In this document: one piece after another, positions 50,435 through 59,388 of the stretch
Position numbering within the stretch: position 1 is the stretch's first letter
How the letters are laid out: each line of letters starts with the position of its first letter
Source: Kerstersia gyiorum
Lineage (GTDB): Bacteria > Pseudomonadota > Gammaproteobacteria > Burkholderiales > Burkholderiaceae_B
Length of the DNA: 64,000 nt
Direction: 5' to 3'
NCBI RefSeq assembly: GCF_004216755.1
Contig: NZ_SGWZ01000007.1
Location: forward strand, 1-64,000
The notes under the pieces: model-generated
Databases searched by the model: none
Seen by the model: only the letters and a program-made list of their open reading frames with translations
What the model was told of the DNA's origin: nothing
Position numbers and translations under genes: made by a program

Positions 50435-52393
50435 TTATCCTTTCGAGAGAGCGACGATGGGGTCCAGGTTGGCAGCGCTGCGTGCGGGCAGGTAACCGAA
50501 CACAATGCCGACGAGGCTGGAGCAGGCCACTGCGGCCACCATGGACATGGATGAAAACACCATCGAAAAGCCGGTGCTGAACACGGAGAACAGGGCGCCT
50601 ATGCCGAGCGCACCAAGAATGCCCAGCACGCCGCCAAACAGGCAGACCAGAACCGCTTCGATCAGGAACTGTTGCATGATGTCGCTGCGCCGCGCGCCGA
50701 TCGCCATGCGTACCCCGATTTCGCCGGTGCGTTCAGTCACGGAAACCAGCATGATGTTCATCACGCCAATACCGCCGACGACCAGCGAAATCAGCGCGAT
50801 GGCGGAAATCAGCAGGCGCATGGTGGCGCTGGTGCTTTCAATGGTGTTGCGGATGCTGTCGGTATTGACGATGAAGAAGTCCTGCGCCTTGTGCCGCCGG
50901 GTCAGCAGCGTTTCCACGCCTTGCTGCGCGGCAGTGGTAGAGATGTTATCGGCGACCCGGATGGTGATGTTGCGCAGGTAGGATTGCCCCAGAATACGGC
51001 TCATCGCTGTGGTGTAGGGCACCCAGACATTGAGCTGTTCGCTGTTGCCGAAAGGCGATTCGTTTTTTGCGGTCACGCCGATGACTCGCACCGGCACGTT
51101 ACCCAGCAGGATGACCTGGCCGATGGGGTCGGTGTTTGGGCCGAACAGGGTGTTGCGGGTATTCTGGTCGATCACGGCTTCCTGCGCAAGGTTGCGCACG
51201 CCCGCTGCATTGAAGGCATGGCCGTCTTCAATGCTCAGGCCCTTCACGCGGAAATACTGCTCATTGACGCCGTTGATCTGGCCGCTGGCAGAGGTGTTGC
51301 CAAAGCGCAGGCTGGCGTTGGTGCTGACCAGCGGCGTAATGCTATCGACATAAGGTTGCTGCGCCAGCGCATCGACGTCGCCGGGCAGCAAGGTGCGTAT
51401 GCGCCCTGAGCGCTCGTCGCCGAAGCCGCGGCCGGAATATATTTCCAGGGTATTGGTGCCGATGGCGCTGATGTCGGCCAGCACGCGCTGGCGCGAGCCT
51501 TCGCCCAGCGCCACGACGGAGACGACCGATGCGATGCCGATGATGATGCCGAGCATCGTCAGGAAGGTGCGCAGCTTGTGCGCGCGCATGGCGCGCCATG
51601 CCATGCGTGCTGCTTCCAGGTAGCGGTCGCTGTTGCGCGTGCGGCCAGCGGCCTCCGGTGCCGGGGACTCCGGGGCGGCAGTGGTCGCTGCCGGCGCATC
51701 CGAATTGGCGCGGTCGGCGACAATGCGGCCGTCATGAATTTCGATGATGCGTTGGGCATGGCGCGCCACGTTCATGTCATGGGTGACGATGATGACGGTA
51801 TGGCCGCGGCCGTGCAGTTCCTGCAGGATGTCCAGTACATCTTTGCCGCTGCGGCTGTCCAGCGCGCCGGTGGGCTCGTCGGCCAGGACGATCTGGCCGC
51901 CGTTCATCAGCGCGCGCGCAATGCTGACCCGTTGCTGTTGTCCGCCCGAAAGCTCGCTGGGCAGGTGCAGGGCACGATCGGCCAGCCCCAGGCGACCCAG
52001 CAACGCCAGGGCGCGCTGATCACGTTCCTGTCCACTGACGCCGGCGTAGATGGCCGGGGTTTCCACGTTGTCCCTGGCGTTGAGGTCAGGCAGCAGGTGG
52101 TAACGCTGGAAAATGAAGCCGAAGCGCTCGCGCCGCAATGCCGCCAGGCCGTCGGCATCCAGACTGGCGACGTTCTTGCCGGCGATCCGGTATTCCCCGC
52201 CGGAGGCGCGATCCAGGCACCCCAACAGGTTCATCAACGTCGACTTGCCAGAGCCGGAGGCGCCGACGATGGCGACCATCTCGCCCGCCCGGATCTGCAG
52301 GTCGATGTCTTGCAGCACCGTCACACACTGTTCGCCGCTTCCGAATTCGCGGCGGATGCCGCGCATGTCCAACAAAGGGGTTGCGCTATCCAT
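50435..52393 (-). CDS. macB: MacB, ABC-type macrolide/peptide exporter
   Basis: A 652-residue fusion of ABC ATPase and permease. ATPase (about 1-235): Walker A IVGASGSGKSTLMN with Lys50, signature LSGGQQQRVSIARAL, Walker B IVLADEPTGALD and the H-loop VTHD. A linker (about 225-260) precedes the first membrane helix (about 275-297), a large periplasmic MacB core and three C-terminal helices with EIGVRMAIGARRSDIM. It drives export of macrolides, toxins or lipid-linked molecules from the periplasm through MacA and the NodT-type channel. ATG 52393 overlaps the macA stop by one base; GTG 52396 is an alternative. Confidence 0.93.
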   Translation of the reverse strand: MDSATPLLDMRGIRREFGSGEQCVTVLQDIDLQIRAGEMVAIVGASGSGKSTLMNLLGCLDRASGGEYRIAGKNVASLDADGLAALRRERFGFIFQRYHLLPDLNARDNVETPAIYAGVSGQERDQRALALLGRLGLADRALHLPSELSGGQQQRVSIARALMNGGQIVLADEPTGALDSRSGKDVLDILQELHGRGHTVIIVTHDMNVARHAQRIIEIHDGRIVADRANSDAPAATTAAPESPAPEAAGRTRNSDRYLEAARMAWRAMRAHKLRTFLTMLGIIIGIASVVSVVALGEGSRQRVLADISAIGTNTLEIYSGRGFGDERSGRIRTLLPGDVDALAQQPYVDSITPLVSTNASLRFGNTSASGQINGVNEQYFRVKGLSIEDGHAFNAAGVRNLAQEAVIDQNTRNTLFGPNTDPIGQVILLGNVPVRVIGVTAKNESPFGNSEQLNVWVPYTTAMSRILGQSYLRNITIRVADNISTTAAQQGVETLLTRRHKAQDFFIVNTDSIRNTIESTSATMRLLISAIALISLVVGGIGVMNIMLVSVTERTGEIGVRMAIGARRSDIMQQFLIEAVLVCLFGGVLGILGALGIGALFSVFSTGFSMVFSSMSMVAAVACSSLVGIVFGYLPARSAANLDPIVALSKG

Positions 52394-53601
52394 CACAGCC
52401 TCATGCCCGGGCCGCGGCGCATGCCGCCAGTGCTGGACAACTGGCTCGCATCTCCCAGGATGACGGCGTCGCCGACGGCCAGTCCTGACAGCACTTCCGC
52501 CTGAATCTGGTTGTCCATGCCGATTGTGATGTGCCGCTCTTCGGGGCGTCCCTGGGCATTCAGCACGCGCACCAGATAGCTGCCGTCGGGCTGGCTGGCG
52601 CCTAGTGCCGACGAGGGAATGACCAGTGCATCTTCGGCCTGCTTGAGGACGATGTAGACCTGTGCCGTCATGTCTATGCGCAACAGGCCGTCGGGGTTGG
52701 CGACTTCGAACAGGCCGTTGTAATACACCGCGGAACTCGATGAGGAACTGCTCGAAGTGCTGCTGCTCGATGAGCTGCTGCTGCTCGTGCTGCTTTCCGG
52801 CGCCGGCTCGATGGCGCGCAGTACCGCGCTGCGGCGCTGGCCGGGTTGGCCCAGGATGGTGAAGTAAACCGGATCGCCGGGCGCGACGCGCACCACGTCC
52901 GCTTCGGAAATCTGTGCCTTGACGGTAAGCGTATCGAGCTGGGCGATGGTCAGGATGGTAGGGGTTTGCTGGTTGGCGTTGAGTGTTTGGCCTTCCTCGG
53001 CGGACAGGCCGACGACTACGCCATCTATGGGGGCGGAGATGCGCGTATAGCCCAGGTCCAGCGTGGCGGTATCGACGGCAACCGAAGCCTGTTCAACCTG
53101 TGCCTTGACCGATTCCAGGCCGGCACGGGCGGCAGCCAGCGTAGCGACGGCGGCTTCATAGGCTTCGCGGGAGCTGGCGTCTGCGGCCAGCATGGTTTTC
53201 TGGCGCGTGTGGGCCAGTTCCGCCTGCTTGAGCTGGGCCTGGCGTGAAGCCTGCTCGGCACGGGCGCTGGCCAGCCCGGCCTGTGCGTTGCGCAGCACGT
53301 TCTCCTGGGGCAGGGAGTCGATCTCGGCCAGCAATTGTCCTTTTTCGACTCGGTCGCCCAATTCGACCTTCAGACTGACGAGTTGCCCGGAAACTTGCGC
53401 GCCGACGTCCACCTGCTTGTACGCTTGCAGCGTGCCGGTGGCAAGGACTGTGTCCTCGATGGCGGCCCGGCGTACGGGAACGGTGACAAAGCTGCTGTCG
53501 GCGCCGGATGAAGTCAGCAGGGGATAGCTTGCGGCTGCAACGGCAGCGGCTGCGGCGATGCCGCAGCCTGCCAGCAGCCAGCGGCGGGAGATACGTGCCA
53601 T
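52393..53601 (-). CDS. macA: MacA, periplasmic adaptor
   Basis: A 402-residue membrane-fusion protein: N-terminal anchor (about 8-31), lipoyl half ASGQLVSLKVELGDRVEKGQ (about 71-89), a coiled-coil hairpin (about 100-175), second lipoyl half ISAPIDGVVVGLSAEEGQ and a beta-barrel. A near-pure serine stretch (about residues 270-290, with two Thr) interrupts the barrel and is an unusual low-complexity insertion, though Ser-rich linkers occur at this place in some beta-proteobacterial homologues. Co-transcribed with macB and the channel. Confidence 0.92.
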   Translation of the reverse strand: MARISRRWLLAGCGIAAAAAVAAASYPLLTSSGADSSFVTVPVRRAAIEDTVLATGTLQAYKQVDVGAQVSGQLVSLKVELGDRVEKGQLLAEIDSLPQENVLRNAQAGLASARAEQASRQAQLKQAELAHTRQKTMLAADASSREAYEAAVATLAAARAGLESVKAQVEQASVAVDTATLDLGYTRISAPIDGVVVGLSAEEGQTLNANQQTPTILTIAQLDTLTVKAQISEADVVRVAPGDPVYFTILGQPGQRRSAVLRAIEPAPESSTSSSSSSSSSTSSSSSSSSAVYYNGLFEVANPDGLLRIDMTAQVYIVLKQAEDALVIPSSALGASQPDGSYLVRVLNAQGRPEERHITIGMDNQIQAEVLSGLAVGDAVILGDASQLSSTGGMRRGPGMRL

Positions 53602-53614
53602 GGCTGCTTCTGTT

Positions 53615-54178
53615 TTAACGTTGCAGTTGTTGTTGCGGGCGGCGTTCGCCGGACTGGTGCATGCCGCGACGGGATTCCTGGCGGCGCTCCTCGAGCTGGC
53701 TGCGCTGTTCCGCCGTCAGCACGTGATAGAGCGCGTTGTCGCGTGTTACGCGCAGCCTGGCTTCTTCGGCAACGGCATTGCCCAGGGCATCCGTGGCGCG
53801 CTTGAGCGCATTGGCGTCGAGCTTGTCGGCGCGCTGCAGTTCGCGTAGTTCACGGTGCGCCTGGCGCAAGGCCTTGCGGCTTTCGTGCAGGGCCGGTTCG
53901 GCCTGGTGGCGGATATTGAACAACTGGTCACGCTGAGCTTCGCTCAAGTCCAGGCGCTCGAAACCAGGGCCGAAAGCGGGGCCGAACCCCGGTCCACGCG
54001 CATCGCCATGATGCATCATCATGCCGGGATGCGGGCCGAAGCGGACATCCTGGGACTGGACGGCGGGGGCGGCATCAGCGGTGTCTGTGGCTTGTGCCAG
54101 GACCGGAGCGGCCAGCGCGGCCAGCAAGGCGCCGGTCAGCAGGCGGCGGGACAGGGCGGAGTGAGAAAAACCGATCAT
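53615..54178 (-). CDS. Spy/CpxP-like periplasmic chaperone-like protein
   Basis: A 187-residue exported protein: signal peptide ending near VLAQA (about 30), a Met/His/Gly-rich stretch (GPHPGMMMHHGDARGPGFGPAFGPG) and a helical LTxxQ-type region, with LSEAQRDQLFNIRHQAEPAL and LTAEQRSQLEERRQE. It matches the Spy/CpxP family of envelope-stress chaperones; the Met/His-rich part suggests possible metal (copper or zinc) binding. It sits 13 bases before macA on the same strand and downstream of a BaeR-like regulator, fitting the Spy-Bae envelope stress response. Confidence 0.83.
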   Translation of the reverse strand: MIGFSHSALSRRLLTGALLAALAAPVLAQATDTADAAPAVQSQDVRFGPHPGMMMHHGDARGPGFGPAFGPGFERLDLSEAQRDQLFNIRHQAEPALHESRKALRQAHRELRELQRADKLDANALKRATDALGNAVAEEARLRVTRDNALYHVLTAEQRSQLEERRQESRRGMHQSGERRPQQQLQR

Positions 54179-54397
54179 GATTGCGCTCCTTTTCAGGTGA
54201 TAGCCGGAGGAGATTTCCGGCTTACAGACAGATTAAAGAGGCAATGGGGGCAAATTATGGGTGCAATGGGCAGAAATTGTGGAGATCGTCCGGGTAGGCG
54301 CCTGATTCCGGTGTATCCCCGGCCGTGCGGGTTGCGGCCAGGCGGGTTTTGGCGGCTGGCGCCTGCGCCAGGTATGCCGGCAGACCTGTTGCCGGCA

Positions 54398-55111
54398 TCA
54401 TTCCAGTTCGAGGCGGTAGCCGACACCGTATATGGAGCGAATGATGTCGTCTTCGGGACGAATGGCTTGCAGCTTGCGCCGCAGGTTCTTGATGTGGCTG
54501 TCGACGGTACGATCCGCAACGACGCGATGATCGTTATAGAGCTGGCTGAGCAATTGGTCGCGAGAGAAAATAATGCCGGGTGCGGACGCCAGCGTGCGCA
54601 GCATGCGGAATTCCACCGGGGTCAGCGACAGGGCCTGGCCGTCCAGCGTGGCCAGGTAGCGGTCGCTGTCGATTTGCAGCGCGGCGGCGGGTGTCTCGGG
54701 GGAGACGGGGGCATCCGTTCCCTGGCTGCCTGCGGCGCCTTGCGCATAGGCCTGGGCGCGGCGCAGCAGGGCCTTGACCCGGGCGACAACTTCCCTGGGG
54801 CTGAAGGGTTTGCAGATATAGTCGTCCGCACCCAGCTCCAGTCCGAGCAGGCGGTCGATTTCTTCCACCCTGGCCGTCAGCATGATGATGGGAACGTGTC
54901 CGTCCTGGCGCAATTCGCGGCAGATATCCAGGCCGTCCCGGCCAGGCAGCATCAGGTCCAGCAGCACCAGGTCGGGCGTGTGCCGATGGTAGGCGGGCAG
55001 GGCCTCGTCGCCATGGCTGATCCAGATGGCCTGAAAGCCCGTCGCCGTCAGGTAGTCCTGCAGCAGCTGGGCCAACTTGGGTTCGTCCTCGATGATCAGA
55101 ATGGTACTCAT
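54398..55111 (-). CDS. baeR: BaeR-like OmpR-family response regulator
   Basis: A 237-residue regulator. Receiver domain (about 1-120): acidic pocket IIEDEP, phospho-acceptor Asp52 in LVLLDLMLPGRDG, switch Thr/Lys in MLTARVEE and YICKPFSP. The winged helix (about 140-235) has LTPVEFRMLRTLASAPG and DRTVDSHIKNLRRKL, plus SIYGVGYRLE at the end. ATG at 55111 overlaps the kinase stop (ATGA), which excludes the longer frame start. The gene probably controls the spy/macAB/nodT genes downstream (220-bp gap, likely promoter). Confidence 0.88.
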   Translation of the reverse strand: MSTILIIEDEPKLAQLLQDYLTATGFQAIWISHGDEALPAYHRHTPDLVLLDLMLPGRDGLDICRELRQDGHVPIIMLTARVEEIDRLLGLELGADDYICKPFSPREVVARVKALLRRAQAYAQGAAGSQGTDAPVSPETPAAALQIDSDRYLATLDGQALSLTPVEFRMLRTLASAPGIIFSRDQLLSQLYNDHRVVADRTVDSHIKNLRRKLQAIRPEDDIIRSIYGVGYRLELE

Positions 55112-56517
55112 GGCTGTGTCGTCTTCTGTGAGGGAATGGGAAAGGCGGCGGTAATGCTCAGGCCGCCCAGATCGGAAAGCGAGGAAGTGATGCGGCCGTG
55201 GTGGGCGTGCACAATGCGTTCGCACAGCGCCAGCCCAAGGCCGGCACCGCCGTGGTTGCGGTTGCGCGATGATTCGACGCGGTACAGCCGCTCGAACAGA
55301 TGGGGCAGGGCTTCTTCAGGCACGCCAGGCGCGGAGTCTTCGACCGTCAGCAATATTTCATCGTCCGCCTGTTCCAGCCGAACCCGCACCAGGCCGCCCG
55401 GGTCGGTGTAGCGCACGGAATTCTCCAGCAGATTGTTCAGCAGTTGCGTCAGGCGCTGGGCATCGCCTTCGATGGCGGGCAAGTTCGGGGCGGCGAGCAG
55501 TTCCGCGCGCAAGCCGGAAGACGCCAGGCGTTCACCGAAGAAGGCCAGTGCGGTATCGGCCAGCCCGGCCAGGTCGACGGGGTGCATGCGGTAGCTCAGC
55601 GCGCCCAGGTCGGCCAGAGAAAATTCGTGCAGGTCGTCGATCAGCTTGTTCAGCATGGTGACTTCGGCATGCATGGAGGCGATGGTGGCTGGCGTCAGCT
55701 GGCGCACGCCATCCTGCATGGCTTCCAGTTCGCCGCGCAGGATGGCCAGTGGCGTGCGGATTTCATGGGACAAGTCGGCCATCATCTGGCGCCGCAACCG
55801 TTCATTCTTTTCCAGCGCCTGGGCCAGGCGGTTGAAGTCCAGCGCAAGCTGGCCGAGTTCGTCGCGGGAGGTCTGTTCGATGCGGATGGCATAGTCGCCA
55901 GCGGCCAGCCGGTGCGTGGCTCGGGCAATGCGCTGTACCGGCGCCAGAAAGCTGCGCGCCAGCAACATGCTCACCAGTGCCGCCAGCAGTAGCGACAGGC
56001 CAAGGATGACCCAGGTGGTCCGGGTTTGCTCGCGCTGGAAACGGTTGTCGGGCGCATCCGGCGTGCGGTCCGGCGGCTCCACCGCCAGCCAGCCTATGGT
56101 GCGTCCTTCCAGGCGGATGGGGTACAGCGGCGTGCCGCTGGACGGCGCCCGCTCGCCTGCCACGAGTTCGCGGTTCTCATCGAGCAGTATCAGCGCCAGC
56201 GGTGGGGGCGGTGGGGGGGGCATATTGCCGCGCTCATGGTGCGGCATCTGGTTGCGCGACGAAGCACGCTGCAGGCGTAGCCAGAGGGAACTGTTGCTGC
56301 GCAGGAATTCCCAGTTGCCGTGATGTTCGTAGGCGGTGACCAGCGCCTGGTTCAGTTCCTCGCGCTTGCGTTCTTCCCGTTGCTGGATATAGCTGCGGAA
56401 ACCGGCATCGAAGCTGTAGCGTATGGCGGCACCCATGGCCAGGATCACCACGATGCAGGTTGCAAACAAAGTCAAGAATAGTTTGAAGGTAATACCGGAT
56501 TGCAGTCTCATTGTCAT
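55108..56517 (-). CDS. baeS: BaeS-like sensor histidine kinase with G8/poly-Pro tract
   Basis: A 469-residue kinase: helix 1 (about 11-33), periplasmic sensor (about 34-166) with a run of seven prolines (100-106), helix 2 (about 167-189), HAMP (about 190-242), dimerisation domain with His251 in MADLSHEIRTPLAIL, and ATPase motifs NLLENSVRYTDPGG, VEDSAPGVPEEALPHLFERLYR and GGAGLGLALC. Partner of BaeR. The poly-Pro codons include a run of eight G on the plus strand (56213-56220). The start is uncertain: ATG 56517 or 56511; an in-frame ATG at 56595 is less likely. Confidence 0.85.
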   Translation of the reverse strand: MTMRLQSGITFKLFLTLFATCIVVILAMGAAIRYSFDAGFRSYIQQREERKREELNQALVTAYEHHGNWEFLRSNSSLWLRLQRASSRNQMPHHERGNMPPPPPPPLALILLDENRELVAGERAPSSGTPLYPIRLEGRTIGWLAVEPPDRTPDAPDNRFQREQTRTTWVILGLSLLLAALVSMLLARSFLAPVQRIARATHRLAAGDYAIRIEQTSRDELGQLALDFNRLAQALEKNERLRRQMMADLSHEIRTPLAILRGELEAMQDGVRQLTPATIASMHAEVTMLNKLIDDLHEFSLADLGALSYRMHPVDLAGLADTALAFFGERLASSGLRAELLAAPNLPAIEGDAQRLTQLLNNLLENSVRYTDPGGLVRVRLEQADDEILLTVEDSAPGVPEEALPHLFERLYRVESSRNRNHGGAGLGLALCERIVHAHHGRITSSLSDLGGLSITAAFPIPSQKTTQP

Positions 56518-56680
56518 GCCGCCAAAGCAGGCGCCGCCAGGGCAGATGGCCATATTGTTACGCATCTGCCAGGCGCTGGGCGCATTGCGGGCCATCTGGC
56601 GCCTGATTCCATGGTTTCTTCATTTTTGCCTGTGGGTGCAGGGACGTGAAACGAGGAATGAAAAAATCTATGCGGGGGGC

Positions 56681-56710
56681 GCGACAAAATAAAAAATATC
56701 GTGCTAGAAT
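56681..56710 (+). promoter_or_regulatory. Promoter of tRNA-Ser
   Basis: GCGACA (56681-56686), an 18-base spacer and TAGAAT (56705-56710) with an extended TGC before it. The same GTGCTA context recurs before both tRNA-Arg genes, so it is a host tRNA promoter style. Confidence 0.55.
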
Positions 56711-56721
56711 TACGGTTTCAC

Positions 56722-56814
56722 GGAGACGTGGCCGAGTGGTTGAAGGTACTCCCCTGCTAAGGGAGCATACGGCTTATACCCGTATCGAGGGTTCGAATCC
56801 CTCCGTCTCCGCCA
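56722..56814 (+). tRNA. tRNA-Ser(GCT)
   Basis: Acceptor stem GGAGACG/CGTCTCC, D-arm GTGGCCGAGTGG, anticodon GCT at 56756-56758 in a CTCCC/GGGAG stem, a long class-II variable arm (CATACGGCTTATACCCGTAT) and T-arm GGGTTCGAATCCC, with encoded CCA (56812-56814). Decodes AGC/AGU. Confidence 0.97.
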
Positions 56815-56823
56815 GTTAGAACT

Positions 56824-56851
56824 AAGCCCTTGAGACATCAAGGGCTTTTTT
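56824..56851 (+). terminator. Terminator after tRNA-Ser
   Basis: AAGCCCTTGA and TCAAGGGCTT form a 10-bp perfect stem with a 4-base loop, ending in six T residues. Confidence 0.85.
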
Positions 56852-56964
56852 CTGCCCGCTCGTTTTACAGTGGTGTGGATGGCAGCTTGTCAGTGCCATG
56901 CGCGGCGTCAGGAGCAGGGCCGGCGGCATCGCCGATGGCATGAAAAAAATCTGTAAAAATAGGC

Positions 56965-56994
56965 TTGCTATTTAAAACGAGAGCGTGCTATATT
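56965..56994 (+). promoter_or_regulatory. Promoter of tRNA-Arg copy 1
   Basis: TTGCTA (56965-56970), 18-base spacer, TATATT (56989-56994) with extended TGC. Shares TGCTATATTTCT with copy 2. Confidence 0.55.
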
Positions 56995-57055
56995 TCTGCT
57001 TCTGCGTTTTTCGCGCCGTCCTTACAGCAAGGGCAGGTAATGGAAAAATCAGAAT

Positions 57056-57132
57056 GCGCCCGTAGCTCAGTTGGATAGAGTACTTGGCTACGAACCAAGG
57101 GGTCGTGGGTTCGAATCCTGCCGGGCGCGCCA
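57056..57132 (+). tRNA. tRNA-Arg(ACG), copy 1
   Basis: 77-nt cloverleaf with encoded CCA: acceptor GCGCCCG/CGGGCGC, D-arm TAGCTCAGTTGGATAGA, anticodon ACG (57090-57092) in a CTTGG/CCAAG stem, and T-arm GTGGGTTCGAATCCTGC. The A34 would be edited to inosine to read CGN codons. Identical to the copy at 59305. Confidence 0.97.
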
Positions 57133-57139
57133 ATTCAGA

Positions 57140-57172
57140 GGGGTCTACAGTGAAAACTGTAGACCCCTTTTT
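57140..57172 (+). terminator. Terminator after tRNA-Arg copy 1
   Basis: GGGGTCTACAGT-gaaa-ACTGTAGACCCC, a 12-bp perfect stem with GAAA tetraloop, followed by TTTTT. A covarying variant follows copy 2. Confidence 0.9.
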
Positions 57173-57460
57173 CGTTGCCTGTGCACGGTGCCGGACTGTC
57201 TCCGTCCCCATACCGGAATTTCCCGGGATGCGCACCTTTTTGGGCACCCCTTGCGCTTTTTTCTGTCGTCTACTTGCGATACTCGCGTACGTGATCTCCC
57301 TATTTGGCGAAAAGCATGGTCAAATTCCTGTCATTTTTTGATGGCAGTTCAATCGACCACATCAGCCTGGGCTTCCGGGATGAGAACTGCTGTTAGCCGT
57401 GGGCCGGATTTGCCGGTCACTGCGGTTTTGGGTGGTGAGTTGGAAACAGAATAACTTCTC

Positions 57461-59062
57461 ATGAGTGCATCTCCACTGCATGCCAAGCCCGTCGACGACA
57501 CTGCGGGGTCTTGGCGCATCAGCTTGTTTTTTGCCGTACTGCTGGTCAGCGTCTCTGGCTACTTTGTCTATTGGGCCCTGGGCTACACCCACTTCAATCA
57601 CCCCGTACTGTTGATCCTGGCGATCCTGTTCGGGGTCTTCATGGCCTTCAATATTGGCGGCAATGACGTCGCCAACTCGTTTGGAACCAGTGTCGGGGCA
57701 CGGACCCTGACGGTCAAACAGGCGCTGCTGATTGCCGCCGTGTTCGAAGTCAGCGGTGCAGTCCTGGCGGGCGGGGAGGTCACCGCGACCATCCGCGGCG
57801 GCATTGTCGATATGTCGGCGATGCATCTGGAACCGCTGCAACTGGTGCACATCATGATGTCGGCGCTATGTGCAGCGGCGATCTGGTTGCTGTATGCCTC
57901 CAAGAAAGGCTACCCGGTATCGACGACGCACTCCATTGTCGGCGCTATCGTGGGCAGTTCCATCACGCTGGGCTTCATGCTGAGCGGTGGCAGCGCCGCG
58001 CTGGATCTGGTGCAGTGGGACAAGATCGGCACGATTGCGCTGTCCTGGGTGGTGTCGCCCCTGCTTGGCGGCGTGATGTCGTACCTGCTCTATGCGCAGG
58101 TCAAGCGCCATGTGCTTAACTACAACGAGACGGCGGACGCCCAGCTGCGTGAAAATCGCCGTGCGCGCCGTGATTACAAGAAACAGCACAAGGAAGCGTT
58201 CGAAAGCCTGACGGATATCCAGAAAGCGTCCTACAGCCGCCTGCTGGAGCAGGACGCGCAACTGATGGAAGACGAGGAGTTCGAGCCGGAACATCTGCAG
58301 TCGGACTACTACCGTGGCCTGCACCAGTTCGAGCAGCGCAAGGAAGAAATCCGAGCCTACCGCGCGCTGGAAAATGGCGTGCCGTTTATTGCCGCCATCG
58401 GCGCCATAGTCATTGCATCCATGCTGCTCTTCAAAGGACTGAAGAACGCCAACCTGGGGCTGTCGTCGCTGCACATGTATGTGCTGATCGGCATGATCGG
58501 CGCCTTTGTTTGGATGGCGACCTTTATCTTTGCCAAGACGCTCAAGCGCAAGTCCCTGAGCAAATCGACCTTCATGATGTTCAGCTGGATGCAGCTGTTC
58601 ACGGCAGCGGCGTTTGCGTTCAGCCATGGCTCCAACGACATCTCGAATGCCATCGGTCCGTTTGCCGCCATCCTGGATGTCATGCGTACGGGTTCCATCG
58701 GCGAATCGGCGGCCATTCCGGCGGAAGCCATGATTACGTTCGGCGTGGCGCTGGTGGTGGGCCTGTGGTTCATCGGCAAGGAAGTGATTGCCACGGTGGG
58801 CACCAACCTGACCAAAATGCACCCGGCCTCTGGCTTCTCTGCCGAGCTGGCGGCAGCCGTGGTGGTGATGATGGCGTCCCTGATGGGCATGCCGGTTTCC
58901 AGCACGCATATCCTCATCGGGGCCGTACTGGGCATTGGCCTGGCCAATCGCCAGACCAACTGGGGCCTGATGAAGCCGATCGCCATGGCCTGGATCATCA
59001 CCCTGCCTGCGGCAGCCATCCTCAGCTCCATTATTTTCGTGGCGCTCAACAGCATTTTCTGA
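57461..59062 (+). CDS. pit: Pit-type inorganic phosphate transporter
   Basis: A 533-residue low-affinity phosphate (metal-phosphate)/proton symporter. The two inverted Pit signatures are clear: FNIGGNDVANSFGTSVGA (about 64-81) and HGSNDISNAIGPFAAIL (about 387-403). About 10 helices flank a large charged cytoplasmic loop (about 215-305: ENRRARRDYKKQHKEAFES). The 288-base gap before it (57173-57460) shows no gene. The gene stands between two tRNA-Arg genes; a terminator follows at 59102. Confidence 0.93.
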   Translation: MSASPLHAKPVDDTAGSWRISLFFAVLLVSVSGYFVYWALGYTHFNHPVLLILAILFGVFMAFNIGGNDVANSFGTSVGARTLTVKQALLIAAVFEVSGAVLAGGEVTATIRGGIVDMSAMHLEPLQLVHIMMSALCAAAIWLLYASKKGYPVSTTHSIVGAIVGSSITLGFMLSGGSAALDLVQWDKIGTIALSWVVSPLLGGVMSYLLYAQVKRHVLNYNETADAQLRENRRARRDYKKQHKEAFESLTDIQKASYSRLLEQDAQLMEDEEFEPEHLQSDYYRGLHQFEQRKEEIRAYRALENGVPFIAAIGAIVIASMLLFKGLKNANLGLSSLHMYVLIGMIGAFVWMATFIFAKTLKRKSLSKSTFMMFSWMQLFTAAAFAFSHGSNDISNAIGPFAAILDVMRTGSIGESAAIPAEAMITFGVALVVGLWFIGKEVIATVGTNLTKMHPASGFSAELAAAVVVMMASLMGMPVSSTHILIGAVLGIGLANRQTNWGLMKPIAMAWIITLPAAAILSSIIFVALNSIF

Positions 59063-59101
59063 ATCTGGCCGCTGACTGGCCTGAACACGCGGAAATGCAG
59101 G

Positions 59102-59128
59102 AAAAAGCCGGGGATGCCACGGCTTTTT
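59102..59128 (+). terminator. Terminator after pit
   Basis: AAAAAGCCG and CGGCTTTTT form a perfect 9-bp stem (loop gggatgcca), whose 3' arm ends in five T residues. Works mainly for the plus strand. Confidence 0.8.
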
Positions 59129-59205
59129 CGTATTGTGCGCCGGTGTGCCAGCGGGGCAGGGACGTGTTACAGGCTAGGTGTATCTGTGGGCATTTATTTT
59201 TCTGC

Positions 59206-59235
59206 TTGCATGAATAGAAAAATACATGCTATATT
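59206..59235 (+). promoter_or_regulatory. Promoter of tRNA-Arg copy 2
   Basis: TTGCAT (59206-59211), 18-base spacer, TATATT (59230-59235) with extended TGC, matching the copy 1 promoter in spacing and -10. Confidence 0.55.
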
Positions 59236-59304
59236 TCTTTCTCTGCACTTGTTGCTCATCTGGCTTTCAAAAAAGCCGGTCCGCAAGGAAGCACAAGACA
59301 GAAT

Positions 59305-59381
59305 GCGCCCGTAGCTCAGTTGGATAGAGTACTTGGCTACGAACCAAGGGGTCGTGGGTTCGAATCCTGCCGGGCGCGCCA
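59305..59381 (+). tRNA. tRNA-Arg(ACG), copy 2
   Basis: 77-nt gene identical to the copy at 57056 over its full length, with anticodon ACG at 59339-59341 and encoded CCA. Identity continues into the first 3' flank bases (AATTCAGAGGGG). Confidence 0.97.
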
Positions 59382-59388
59382 ATTCAGA

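Noticed and set aside
53855..55411. 518-codon plus-strand frame over spy, baeR and baeS
   Set aside because: Antisense to three recognised genes; no family pattern, no ribosome site.
56722..56814. tRNA-Ser as the ICE attachment site
   Set aside because: It lies beyond lysC and other chromosomal genes, about 11 kb past the last ICE gene, with no repeat of its 3' end near 44-46 kb; Tn4371-type elements use a short non-tRNA core.
57056..59381. tRNA-Arg pair as flanks of a small integrated element carrying pit
   Set aside because: The interval holds only a normal housekeeping Pit gene, with no integrase or mobile gene; simple tRNA duplication is enough.
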